NCBI RefSeq assembly: GCF_022458895.1
Contig: NZ_JAINFL010000001.1
Coordinates: 620,001-684,000, forward strand
DNA: 64,000 bases
Origin: Roseihalotalea indica
Lineage (GTDB): Bacteria > Bacteroidota > Bacteroidia > Cytophagales > Cyclobacteriaceae
Reading direction: 5' to 3'
The stretch's first letter is position 1. Each line of letters begins with the position of its first letter. Shown piece by piece: positions 43,852 to 52,497 of this stretch. The notes below the pieces were generated by a model. It did not search any database. It had not been told where the DNA came from and saw only the letters and a program-made list of their open reading frames with translations. Both the position numbers and the translations under genes were made by a program.

Positions 43852-43964
43852 GGCCGGAGGCGGTCAGCGATCAGTAAGTATGAAATAATCAGTGATCAAC
43901 GCAACTACTCATGCTTAATATTTCAGATTACCTTTTGTTTACTGACTGCTTGCCGACTCCGGCC
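43852..43964. repeat. Nested inverted-repeat element between trpS and the M1 peptidase
   Basis: A 26-base arm at 43852-43877 (starting GGCCGGAG and ending TCAGTAA) pairs with 43939-43964 at 21 of 26 positions. Inside it, TGAAATA at 43881-43887 pairs with TATTTCA at 43919-43925. The result is a long cruciform-capable block of 113 bases exactly in the gap between two convergent genes. There is no T-run, so it is unlike a simple terminator. The left arm shares AGGCGGT with the repeat at 34586. Confidence 0.55.
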
Positions 43965-43988
43965 TCTCGACAACTGCATATTAAAAAC

Positions 43989-46247
43989 TTACTCTTCCCG
44001 AGTACTACCTTTCTTGAATTGGTCAAAGCGAGACTTTTGGGCGGCGCGAGGGAACACATTGTCTTCTATGTGAGCATCGGCCGTTTTGCGGTTAGGATCC
44101 AGCGTTATTTTGACGGCTTCTTTATCCTTGACAAAGACTTTAGTCACCTGATTTTCGTTCATGCGCCATATCTCTGCCGGAATTTGTTCTACTTCGGTGG
44201 TACCGTCGGCGTAGGTGAACTCTACTACGAGCGGAGTAACTAAACCACCTTCATTTTTAAACGTCACCTCGTACAGATTTTTCTCACCATATTTACGACG
44301 GATTTCATCATCATTGGTGCGATTGCGGAACTCGCCAAAGTATTTGTCATCCGTATCAGTGACGGTAAATTCCTGAGGAGCATCCGGCCAGTTTTTAGCC
44401 TCTTCAGCTTTATCATCGCCACTGGTTTCTTCCTGGCCAATATCTTCCTGCGTTGCCGAAACTGTGTTTTCAATGCCAGGTTCAGGGTTGGCAATGCGGT
44501 ACCATTTTACATCATCTACCGCTACATCCACGTAATCAGTGGTGTAGAACCAGCCCCGCCAGAACCAATCTAGGTCTACGGCGGAGGCATCTTCCATAGT
44601 ACGGAAAAAATCTGCTGGGCCAGGGCGTTTGAATTTCCAACGCTGGGCATATTCCTTAAAGGCAGCATCAAATAGCTCAGGACCCATAATGGTATTACGA
44701 AGCACATAAAGCGCAGCTGAAGGTTTAGCATAAGCATTGTAGCCAAACTGTACAATCTGCTCCGAGTTGGTCATAATCGGGCGGATAAAGTTTTTGTCAC
44801 CAGCCATATACTCACCAATGGTTTCGGGCGTACCGAAGCGCATGGGCATGTCGGGATAATATTCCTGCGAGGTTAAGTTCTCCAGAAATGTATTTAACCC
44901 TTCATCCATCCAGGTCCACTGCCGCTCGTCAGAGTTTACGATCATGGGGAAGTAGTTATGGCCTACTTCGTGAATGATCACGCTGATCATACCCCACTTT
45001 TTATTATCGGAATAAGAGCCATCGGGTTCAGGCCGGCCGAAATTGAAACAGATCATGGGGTATTCCATACCAATAGAGGCAGCATGTACCGAGATTGCTA
45101 CGGGATACGGGTAGTCAAATGTATGGTTGGAATAATTTACCAGTGTATTTTTTACTGCTTTGGTCGATTCTTTCTCCCACAACGGGTTACCTTCCTTAGG
45201 GTAGAATGACATGGCCAGGGGTTGCTTATCGTTAAGCTTTACTGCCATAGCATCCCAGATAAACTTTCGGGAGGTGGCAAAAGCAAAGTCTCGTACATTA
45301 TCTGCCTTAAACTTCCAGGTTTTCTTTCCGGTAGATTTGGTCTGCTCATTTTCTTTTGCCTCTTTCTCAGTGACGATCATCACTGGCTTATCAAAGGTAT
45401 TGCGAGCCTTTTCTAATCGTTGCCGTTGTTCAGCCGTGAGCGCCTCTTTTTCGTTCTGAATTTCACCAGTAGCCGCTATTATATGATCATCCGGTACAGT
45501 GATTGCCACTTCAAAATTCCCGAAAGTGAGCGCAAACTCGCCTTGGCCTAGAAATTGTTTATTTTGCCAGCCATTCAAGTCATCGTACACCGCCATACGG
45601 GGGTAAAACTGAGCGATGGTGTAAACATAGTTATCATCCTCAGGGAAATATTCGTAACCTGAACGCCCATAATCCATCATCCGGTCATTAATATTATACG
45701 ACCAGCCTACACTGAAGGCTAATTGTTCGCCGGGGTTCAATGGTTGGGGCAGCATTACCTTCATCATCGTTTTGTTGATGATATACTGAAGCGGTTTGCC
45801 CTGGGCATCTTTTACCGACTGAATATTGAACCCACCGTCAAAATCGTCTTCATTAAGGACTCTCATTTGAAACATACGAGCATTAATAGAATCTCGTACA
45901 GACGAAGATTCCACCTGCGGGGTCATAGAGTCTTTGGCCCGCATGTTTTGGTCTAGCTGCAACCATAGGTAAGAAAGCGGGTCGGGAGAATTATTATAGT
46001 AGGTAATGGTTTCTGAGCCGGTTACCGATTGGGTTTCATCATTTAGCTCTACCTGAATCTTATAGTCGGCCTGTTGCTGCCAGTATTTGTAGCCGGGAGC
46101 CCCGGAGGCTGATCGGTATTCGTTGGGGGTAGGCAATTCCGGGTCTAGTTGCTCAAACTTGCCCTGGTGCTCCTGGGCTACACCGGGGATGTTCAGCCAC
46201 CCTATAAGCCCTATCATTAGTAAGCAGGAATATTTCATAATAGACAT
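43989..46247 (-). CDS. M1 family zinc aminopeptidase, exported
   Basis: A 752-residue protein with a signal peptide (cleavage near residue 24). The M1 exopeptidase motif appears as GMEYP at 393-397 in place of GAMEN. The zinc motif HEVGH is at 426-430 and Glu449 follows exactly 18 residues after it, in WTWMDEGL. The N-terminal sandwich domain (residues 60-260) and a C-terminal domain of unknown type complete it. Aminopeptidase activity in the periplasm is expected; specificity unknown. It is single, with the inverted-repeat element behind its stop. Confidence 0.95.
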   Translation of the reverse strand: MSIMKYSCLLMIGLIGWLNIPGVAQEHQGKFEQLDPELPTPNEYRSASGAPGYKYWQQQADYKIQVELNDETQSVTGSETITYYNNSPDPLSYLWLQLDQNMRAKDSMTPQVESSSVRDSINARMFQMRVLNEDDFDGGFNIQSVKDAQGKPLQYIINKTMMKVMLPQPLNPGEQLAFSVGWSYNINDRMMDYGRSGYEYFPEDDNYVYTIAQFYPRMAVYDDLNGWQNKQFLGQGEFALTFGNFEVAITVPDDHIIAATGEIQNEKEALTAEQRQRLEKARNTFDKPVMIVTEKEAKENEQTKSTGKKTWKFKADNVRDFAFATSRKFIWDAMAVKLNDKQPLAMSFYPKEGNPLWEKESTKAVKNTLVNYSNHTFDYPYPVAISVHAASIGMEYPMICFNFGRPEPDGSYSDNKKWGMISVIIHEVGHNYFPMIVNSDERQWTWMDEGLNTFLENLTSQEYYPDMPMRFGTPETIGEYMAGDKNFIRPIMTNSEQIVQFGYNAYAKPSAALYVLRNTIMGPELFDAAFKEYAQRWKFKRPGPADFFRTMEDASAVDLDWFWRGWFYTTDYVDVAVDDVKWYRIANPEPGIENTVSATQEDIGQEETSGDDKAEEAKNWPDAPQEFTVTDTDDKYFGEFRNRTNDDEIRRKYGEKNLYEVTFKNEGGLVTPLVVEFTYADGTTEVEQIPAEIWRMNENQVTKVFVKDKEAVKITLDPNRKTADAHIEDNVFPRAAQKSRFDQFKKGSTREE

Positions 46248-46344
46248 AGATTAACTGTTCTGCATAATATCTTTACAAAATGCAGTAGGTATTGCGTTCC
46301 TTCGCAAATGCTAAATGATGTTAAAAGTAGTGTTGTAGAGAGCG

Positions 46345-46758
46345 TTAAGACAGCCGCCAGACTTCTTCTTCCTTCTTTCTACCTACCTGGAGAATCAGCC
46401 GGGTTGGGCCGGGTACCAGCACCAGGCGAGTTAGCTGATTTGGGTATTCGTCCACATCAACGATGACCCCACCTTCTGCGGGCAAGTAAACTACGGAGCC
46501 GTTCTCTTCCGTTTTCACATATTTATTAGCCAGATAGGCAGTAGGTAGTAGCACATCATCATCAGGACAAAGCTCATCATGTACGTCTGCCAGCACTTCT
46601 TCCAGAAACTGTCCATATTTATCCAGCAGGTCATCTTCCATATCATGGATTTCTTCTTCCAGATCATCGTACTGGGGGTCGTTATAATCAATTTTTGATA
46701 ATTCAATCTTCTTATCGACCAATTGCACCAGGGCTTGCTCTAGGGCTTCATTGTTCAT
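46345..46758 (-). CDS. Unknown acidic protein
   Basis: A 137-residue cytosolic protein. The first half is highly acidic and helical (DDLEEEIHDMEDDLLDKYG), probably a coiled coil. The second half is beta-rich (NGSVVYLPAEGGVIVDVDEY, then TRLVLVPGPTRLILQVGRKK). No function is recognised. Acidic helix plus small barrel suggests a protein-binding module. It lies 97 bases upstream of the M1 gene on the same strand. Confidence 0.75.
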   Translation of the reverse strand: MNNEALEQALVQLVDKKIELSKIDYNDPQYDDLEEEIHDMEDDLLDKYGQFLEEVLADVHDELCPDDDVLLPTAYLANKYVKTEENGSVVYLPAEGGVIVDVDEYPNQLTRLVLVPGPTRLILQVGRKKEEEVWRLS

Positions 46759-46903
46759 GAGTCTATCCGTTGTTTTTCAATGAATTATAATTACTCAAAA
46801 TTCTTAACAATTCTAAGAAGATACAATGATACGCTAGGATTAATTTGTTTGCGCAACCATTTCTTGGCTGAGGAGTTGTCTATCAAATACGGAAAAGACA
46901 AAG

Positions 46904-46932
46904 TTGACTGTCTGAAGAACCATTATATTTTG
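46904..46932 (+). promoter_or_regulatory. Putative promoter of the phosphohexomutase gene
   Basis: TTG at 46904-46906, 17 bases, then TATATTTTG at 46924-46932, close to the Bacteroidota form TTG-N19-TAnnTTTG (one extra base in the -7 box). The leader to the ATG at 47010 would be about 70 bases. Confidence 0.45.
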
Positions 46933-47009
46933 TAAATTGGGCCGTTACTTATACCGTTTTTTAACTAAATTTTTTCTACCGTTTAACCTGAAAATATTTC
47001 TTTCCGCTT

Positions 47010-48743
47010 ATGGACCAAGCAGTTAAATCAAAAGCCGAGCAATGGCTCAACAGTAGTGTCATTGATTCCGACAGCCAAGCCGAAATTCAGCGTCTCCTCA
47101 ATCAAGATAATGAGCACGACTTAGTGGATGCGTTCTATAAAGACCTGGAGTTTGGCACCGGAGGATTGCGGGGTACAATGGGTGTAGGGTCAAATCGTAT
47201 AAATAAGTATACCATTGGTATGGCCACGCAGGGGTTAAGCAACTATCTGCTAAAAACGTATCCTGATGAGCAAATCAAGGTTGTTATTGCGCATGATAGT
47301 CGGAATAATAGCCGCCGTTTTGCCGAAGTGGTAGCCGCTGTTTTTTCAGCAAACGATATTCAAGTGTATTTTTTCGATGGCCTTCGGCCTACCCCGGAGC
47401 TATCGTTTGCCATTCGGGCACTGGGTTGTCACAGCGGTGTAGTCTTAACAGCCTCTCATAACCCGAAAGAATACAACGGTTATAAAGCATATTGGAAAGA
47501 TGGAGCTCAACTAGTGCCACCGCATGACAAAAACGTCATTGAGGAGGTTGAGGCTATTGAAGGGTTAGATGCAGTGAAGTTTGAGCGGAATGAGGATAAA
47601 ATACAGGTGATCGGTGCCGATATTGATGAACAGTATCTGGAAGCGATCAAAGGGCTTTCGCTTTCCCCGGAAGCCATTAAAAACCAGAGCGATTTAAAAA
47701 TTGTATTCACGCCAATTCACGGTACTGGAGTTACTTTGGTGCCACCGGCGCTTAAAAAATTAGGATTTACCAATGTGCATGTGGTAGAAGAGCAGGCCGA
47801 ACCCGACGGTAACTTTCCTACAGTAGTGTATCCAAACCCCGAAGAGAGCGAGGCCCTAAGCATTGCTATCCGGCAGGCTACTGAAATGGACGCTGACCTG
47901 GTCATGGGTACTGACCCCGATGCTGACCGGGTAGGTATTGCCGTAAAAAACAGGGAGGGTAAGTTTGAAATATTAAACGGAAATCAGGCGGGTAGTTTAC
48001 TGGTTTATTATCTGCTTAAAAAGTGGCAAGAAGCCGGAAAATTGGACGGTAAGCAATTTGTAGCCAAAACCATTGTAACCACTGAGCTTATCCGCAAAAT
48101 TGCCGAGCACTACCAGGTAGATTGTTACGATACGCTGACTGGGTTCAAATACATCGCAGCCCTTATTAAAGAGATGGAAGGAAAACAAACCTTCATTGGA
48201 GGAGGAGAAGAAAGCTATGGTTATTTGATTGGCGATTTTGTTCGTGATAAAGATGCTATTGCGTCCTGTGCCATGATTGCTGAAATGACTGCGTATGTGA
48301 AAGACCAGGGAATGAATCTGTACGATTTTCTGCTGGAAACTTATCAGGAGTTTGGCTTATATAAGGAGTCATTGGTTTCTCTGACCAAAAAAGGAAAGAG
48401 CGGAGTAGAAGAAATTCAGCAGATGATGCGTAACCTTCGCGAGAATCCACCTAAAACGATTGTAGGCGAAAAAGTGGTCAAAATAATTGATTACCAGGAA
48501 GGCATTGAAACCGATGTTATTTCTGGTAAGCAACGCCCTATTGAGTTTCCGGAATCAAATGTGTTGCAGTTCTTCACCGAAAAAGAAACGAAAGTATCTG
48601 CTCGCCCCTCGGGAACAGAGCCTAAAATTAAGTTTTATTTCAGTGTAAATGATAAGCTTGACAATCAGTCTGATTTTGCCCAGAAATGGGAGGCCTTAGA
48701 TAAAAAGGTAGAGGCGGTCATACAGGATATGCAATTACAATAA
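47010..48743 (+). CDS. Phospho-sugar mutase (phosphoglucomutase/phosphomannomutase family)
   Basis: A 577-residue cytosolic enzyme that moves phosphate between positions 1 and 6 of hexoses, linking glycolysis to nucleotide-sugar and polysaccharide synthesis. The phosphoserine loop is TASHNPKEYNGYK with Ser149. The magnesium loop is TDPDADRVGI near 304-313, the sugar loop GGGEESYGYL near 396, and the phosphate-binding loop ARPSGTEPKIKFYF near 532. The length matches the PgcA-like type of Bacteroidota and Firmicutes. It is monocistronic with a strong terminator at 48765. Confidence 0.94.
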   Translation: MDQAVKSKAEQWLNSSVIDSDSQAEIQRLLNQDNEHDLVDAFYKDLEFGTGGLRGTMGVGSNRINKYTIGMATQGLSNYLLKTYPDEQIKVVIAHDSRNNSRRFAEVVAAVFSANDIQVYFFDGLRPTPELSFAIRALGCHSGVVLTASHNPKEYNGYKAYWKDGAQLVPPHDKNVIEEVEAIEGLDAVKFERNEDKIQVIGADIDEQYLEAIKGLSLSPEAIKNQSDLKIVFTPIHGTGVTLVPPALKKLGFTNVHVVEEQAEPDGNFPTVVYPNPEESEALSIAIRQATEMDADLVMGTDPDADRVGIAVKNREGKFEILNGNQAGSLLVYYLLKKWQEAGKLDGKQFVAKTIVTTELIRKIAEHYQVDCYDTLTGFKYIAALIKEMEGKQTFIGGGEESYGYLIGDFVRDKDAIASCAMIAEMTAYVKDQGMNLYDFLLETYQEFGLYKESLVSLTKKGKSGVEEIQQMMRNLRENPPKTIVGEKVVKIIDYQEGIETDVISGKQRPIEFPESNVLQFFTEKETKVSARPSGTEPKIKFYFSVNDKLDNQSDFAQKWEALDKKVEAVIQDMQLQ

Positions 48744-48764
48744 CATCGCTTATAACATTCTTTA

Positions 48765-48796
48765 AGCCGCTTGCGATACCGCAAGTGGCTTTTTTT
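48765..48796 (+). terminator. Rho-independent terminator of the phosphohexomutase gene
   Basis: AGCCGCTTGCG at 48765-48775 pairs with CGCAAGTGGCT at 48780-48790 (one G/T pair) around a four-base loop, followed by six T. Confidence 0.92.
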
Positions 48797-49109
48797 GTCC
48801 TAGCCAATAGCCGTTTATTTCAAAGGAAAAATTCTGTTTCCTGAGCCGGGATTATCAAGGATAAATTTGTAAATTTTTGAAACTTCTTACGTGGGTAAGC
48901 TATCCAAATTTTGTAGAAATAATAAGATGCTCATCAGCTAATAGCCAGTAGAATGCCCTAAAAAGACCTAAATAAATAAAAGAGAAGCTTGTAATAATTA
49001 ATTTATAATATAACTTTTTATATTTTTTTTTGAATTATATATACCTTTCACTATCTTAGCATTTAATTAATAATGGATAAGTGATAGGCTGACCATTATC
49101 AAACATACT
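48797..49109. other. AT-rich gap before merR
   Basis: About 310 bases, very AT-rich in the second half. A TAAATTTG box at 48862-48869 fits TAnnTTTG but would give a leader of about 240 bases. The better promoter candidate is nearer the gene at 49030-49059. No RNA gene or other coding frame is convincing. Confidence 0.4.
49030..49059 (+). promoter_or_regulatory. Putative promoter of merR-dprA
   Basis: TTG at 49030-49032, exactly 19 bases, then TATCTTAG at 49052-49059, one mismatch from TAnnTTTG. The merR start codon is 50 bases downstream. Confidence 0.5.
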
Positions 49110-49451
49110 ATGTCTTACAAAGAAAAACAGATTGAAAAAAAATACTTCTCTATCGGAGAAGTTGCCAAACAACTGGATGTAGCAACCTCTCAAATTCGCT
49201 TTTGGGAAAGTGAATTTGATATTATCAGCCCTCAGAAAAATAGAAACGGAAAGCGACAGTTCACCAAAGATGACATTGAAAAGATTAAACTGGTATATCA
49301 TCTAGTGAAAGAAAAAGGGTATACTCTGCAAGGAGCTAAAGACAGACTTAAGAGTGGTTCTAAAGCAGCAAAAGATAAAATGGAGATGATAGAATCCTTA
49401 CAGGAAATTCGCTCATTTCTGGCAGATTTGAAACAAAAAATGGATTTGTGA
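49110..49451 (+). CDS. MerR family transcriptional regulator
   Basis: A 113-residue protein. The winged-helix part is YFSIGEVAKQLDVATSQIRFWESEFDIISP near residues 11-40, followed by a short dimerisation helix ending in EIRSFLADLKQKMDL. No effector-binding domain or cysteine set is present, so it is not a metal sensor. The target is unknown. Its stop overlaps the GTG start of dprA by four bases (GTGA), so the two are translationally coupled. Confidence 0.93.
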   Translation: MSYKEKQIEKKYFSIGEVAKQLDVATSQIRFWESEFDIISPQKNRNGKRQFTKDDIEKIKLVYHLVKEKGYTLQGAKDRLKSGSKAAKDKMEMIESLQEIRSFLADLKQKMDL

Positions 49452-50602
49452 TTTCTCAGGCAAACGATACGGATATTCATAGTTATGATGCGGCAGTTTA
49501 CCACATTGCCCTTAGCATGACTCCAATGATTGGCGGATCGCTTGCCAGACAACTTATTAATTACTGCGGGTCCGCCGAAGCGGTGTTTCGTAGTAGGCCC
49601 TCTCAATTGGGTAAGATTCCGGGCATAGGTCCTAAAATCCTGGCTTCATTAAGGAGTCATCATCATTTATTGGATAAGGCCCAGCAGGAAATTGAGCGTT
49701 GTATTCGACAGGGCATAACAGTACTTACCTACCAGCATCCACAGTATCCAGAACGGTTGCGTCATATTTACGATGTGCCTCTGGTATTGTACTATCAGGG
49801 CAATGCCGATCTAAATCATCAGCGCATTATCAGTATTGTAGGAACGCGACAGGCTACCTCGTATGGGCTGGAAATACTGGAAGAGATTACTGCTACCTTA
49901 GCCCAATATGATGTGCTGATAGCGAGCGGACTGGCCTACGGTATTGATATTCATGCTCATCGGCTAGCCTTACAGCATAATATCCCGACAGTGGCAGTTA
50001 TGGCTAATGGACTGGATCAGATTTATCCGGCAGTACATCGGAAAGATGCATGGGCTTTTGCAAAACAGGGGGGGCTACTGACTGAGAATCCCTTAGGCAC
50101 CAAGCCCGAAGCTCGGAAGTTTCCGGCGCGGAACCGGATTATCGCCGGCTTGGCTGATGCAGTTATCGTAATTGAAGCAGCTACCAAGGGAGGAGCACTA
50201 ATTACTGCCGATCTGGCCAATGATTATGATCGAGAAGTTTTTGCAGTTCCCGGAAATGTTGGACAGAAATATTCGCAGGGTTGTAATCAGTTAATTCAGC
50301 AACATAAAGCCCATTTAATTAACACAGGAGAGGATGTAATTAAAATGCTCAATTGGGACTTAGATAATGCCACTAAGGCATCTTCACCCAAGCGAGAAAG
50401 GCAAATTCCTGTTGATTTAAGTGAAAACGAACAGAAAGTGTATGAGGTGCTGGTTCAGCATCAGGACGGTTTACTATTAGATAAAATCAGTTGGCTTACC
50501 CAACTGCCGGTGTCAGAATTAGCAGCGGTACTGCTAAGCCTGGAGTTTAAACATTATGTTCGGGTGCGTCCCGGAAATAAGTATCAACTGCGGGCTGTAT
50601 GA
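49448..50602 (+). CDS. dprA: DNA-processing protein DprA
   Basis: Binds incoming single-stranded DNA and loads RecA during natural transformation. This 384-residue protein has the Rossmann-fold core: VGTRQATSYGLEI near 137-149, ASGLAYGIDIHAH near 158-170, AVMANGLDQIYPAVHRK near 183, GGLLTENPLGT near 206, and PARNRIIAGLADAVIVIEAA near 222-241. A C-terminal winged helix (VYEVLVQHQDGLLLDKISWLTQLP) completes it. The start is a GTG overlapping the merR stop. The DnaJ/TPR gene follows after 27 bases. Confidence 0.96.
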   Translation: MISQANDTDIHSYDAAVYHIALSMTPMIGGSLARQLINYCGSAEAVFRSRPSQLGKIPGIGPKILASLRSHHHLLDKAQQEIERCIRQGITVLTYQHPQYPERLRHIYDVPLVLYYQGNADLNHQRIISIVGTRQATSYGLEILEEITATLAQYDVLIASGLAYGIDIHAHRLALQHNIPTVAVMANGLDQIYPAVHRKDAWAFAKQGGLLTENPLGTKPEARKFPARNRIIAGLADAVIVIEAATKGGALITADLANDYDREVFAVPGNVGQKYSQGCNQLIQQHKAHLINTGEDVIKMLNWDLDNATKASSPKRERQIPVDLSENEQKVYEVLVQHQDGLLLDKISWLTQLPVSELAAVLLSLEFKHYVRVRPGNKYQLRAV

Positions 50603-50629
50603 ATGAACAATGAGGGAAAGAAATGAGCT

Positions 50630-51697
50630 ATGGAGATTTACCAAGATTACTATCATATCCTGGAAGTAAACTATAATGCTACTCCGGAAGATGTTAAATT
50701 AGCTTATCGCCAACTGGCTAAAAAATATCATCCCGACGTTAACAACGGTGACCGGGACAAAGAAGAGATGTTTAAGCTGGTAAGCGAGGCATATGATGTC
50801 CTTTCAGACATTGATAAAAAAGCATCTTACGACTTATCCTTATTGCTGGGACTTTACGAAGAAGAGAAATCTTATTCGTCACGCCGAGCTTCGGCTCGTT
50901 CTCAGCCTCAATATTCTTACCGGCGCCCGGCATCGGTCACTTACTCTCGCAAAACATATGTGGGCATGACGGCTCTAGTGCTGGTGGTTATAGCCTCTAT
51001 CTTTGTAGTTCCCCTTATGCTAGCCCGTTATTCTTCGGAATATCACTATGACAAGGGCCTAAGCTATTATCAGGATGGTCAGTATTACGCCGCTCTTAAT
51101 AGTCTGGAACGGTCTATTTTAGATTTTGGAAGCAAAAATGTAGAAGCCTGTTTACTAGCCGGAACCATACTGATGGAAGAATACGGTCAGTATGATTATG
51201 CTATAGAATATACTGATCGTGGATTGGAGGTAGCCTCATCTGATGGCGAAAAAGTGCAGCTACTATATATGAAAGGCCGCTGCCTTAAAGGGAGTGCCGA
51301 CTATCACGGAGCGATCCAGCAGTTCAAGCAAGCACTGGCTCTCTGGCCAGATTACGATAGTTTGCATTTTGCAATAGCAAATATTTATGCTTTTGATCTT
51401 GATCAATATAATACAGCCATTGCCAGTTTTGAGCAGCTTCATAAAGTGAATAAAAGCTTTGCCGAGGCAACATACGGTACTGCCTATTGCTATTACAAGC
51501 TACATCAATATGATTCAGCATTGCGATATGTGAATAGCTATATTGAAGGCCGAAGCATTGATGCAAATGCCTATTTGCTAAGAGCTAAAGTAAAGGAAAA
51601 GCAAGGGTATGCTCAAGCTGCATGCGAAGACATAAAAAAAGCCTCCCGATTACATTCCGGGGAGGCTGAAAATTTAGCAGAATCTTATTGTATGTAA
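50630..51697 (+). CDS. DnaJ-domain, membrane-anchored TPR protein
   Basis: A 355-residue protein. Residues 1-70 form a J domain with the HPD motif at 34-36, which stimulates DnaK. A basic serine/tyrosine-rich linker is followed by one membrane helix at about 110-132. The rest, residues 140-355, is about five TPR repeats outside the cytoplasm (SYYQDGQYYAALNSLERSI and similar). It may recruit DnaK to the membrane and bind envelope proteins with the TPR part; that is inference. Its last codons hold the terminator of the convergent TPR gene. Confidence 0.9.
   Translation: MEIYQDYYHILEVNYNATPEDVKLAYRQLAKKYHPDVNNGDRDKEEMFKLVSEAYDVLSDIDKKASYDLSLLLGLYEEEKSYSSRRASARSQPQYSYRRPASVTYSRKTYVGMTALVLVVIASIFVVPLMLARYSSEYHYDKGLSYYQDGQYYAALNSLERSILDFGSKNVEACLLAGTILMEEYGQYDYAIEYTDRGLEVASSDGEKVQLLYMKGRCLKGSADYHGAIQQFKQALALWPDYDSLHFAIANIYAFDLDQYNTAIASFEQLHKVNKSFAEATYGTAYCYYKLHQYDSALRYVNSYIEGRSIDANAYLLRAKVKEKQGYAQAACEDIKKASRLHSGEAENLAESYCM
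51634..51667 (-). terminator. Terminator of the TPR gene, inside the DnaJ/TPR coding sequence
   Basis: On the minus strand the stem AGCCTCCC (51667-51660) pairs with GGGAGGCT (51647-51640), followed by a run of seven T in the region 51640-51634. It lies 40 bases after the minus-strand stop at 51707 but within the last codons of the plus-strand gene, which ends at 51697. Confidence 0.88.
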
Positions 51698-51706
51698 TAA
51701 AAGCTG

Positions 51707-52354
51707 TTATTTTACTCCTTTGTTGCAGACTTGGCGGATGGTTTCGTAGGCTTTTAGATCGCCCAACTCACCGGCTTTGCTAAGATCCAGACAGCCCTCC
51801 TGTAGCAAACCCCGCTCAATTCGGATAATACCACGTAGATAGTAAGCATCAGGGTTTTTAGGGTTAAGCTCCACAATTTTAGTGAAGTCATTAATAGCAT
51901 CCTCATAGGCCTGCAATTCTCGGCGGGCCTGCCCTCGGTGATAATAAGCTTCTATAAGGTTTTTGTTTAGCTTTACTGCCTCTCCATAATCCACAATAGC
52001 ACCGAAATAATCTTGTAAAGCAAACTTAACGTTGCCTCTCTCATAATAGGCTTCAGCAAAGGTAGGATTGTTTTCTATAGCATGGTTATAATCTTTCATA
52101 GCACCATGATAGTCCTCAAAAATAATTTTTGTTCTACCTCGGAGATAATATGCCTGCACATTTGAAGGGTCCGCTTCAAGGGCCTGATTAAATGCCATAA
52201 TAGCTTCCTTGTACAATCCTTCCTCAAAAAGCTGGCGTCCTTTATTTACAAACTCATCAGTATTAGGAGTGCCCCAAACTGCTGCAGTAGTTGTAAAGAT
52301 GATGAATAGTGCATTTACAACGGTTAGACATATGTTCCTTCCCATATCATTCAT
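51707..52354 (-). CDS. Exported TPR protein
   Basis: A 215-residue protein with a hydrophobic N-terminus (residues 8-27, signal peptide) and about five tetratricopeptide repeats from residue 35 on (GRQLFEEGLYKEAIMAFNQALEADP, then similar units with AYYLRG and AYYERG). The end ELGDLKAYETIRQVCN is typical of Bacteroidota Sel1/TPR proteins. It probably scaffolds protein complexes in the periplasm. It is convergent with the DnaJ/TPR gene, 9 bases apart, and both carry repeats of similar type. Confidence 0.9.
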   Translation of the reverse strand: MNDMGRNICLTVVNALFIIFTTTAAVWGTPNTDEFVNKGRQLFEEGLYKEAIMAFNQALEADPSNVQAYYLRGRTKIIFEDYHGAMKDYNHAIENNPTFAEAYYERGNVKFALQDYFGAIVDYGEAVKLNKNLIEAYYHRGQARRELQAYEDAINDFTKIVELNPKNPDAYYLRGIIRIERGLLQEGCLDLSKAGELGDLKAYETIRQVCNKGVK

Positions 52355-52497
52355 TTTTAATAAGCTCTATTCTTTAGTTATACACAAAATAGAGTATAAA
52401 TGATGATAAATAATAATACTATTGCCTGTAGGTAATGTACCTTACTAAGGAGAAAAGTGATATTGTTACATAAAATGCTATATGTTTGAGAGATTGC

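Noticed and set aside
43911..44243. Plus-strand frame of 110 codons
   Set aside because: It begins inside the inverted-repeat element and then runs antisense to the M1 peptidase.
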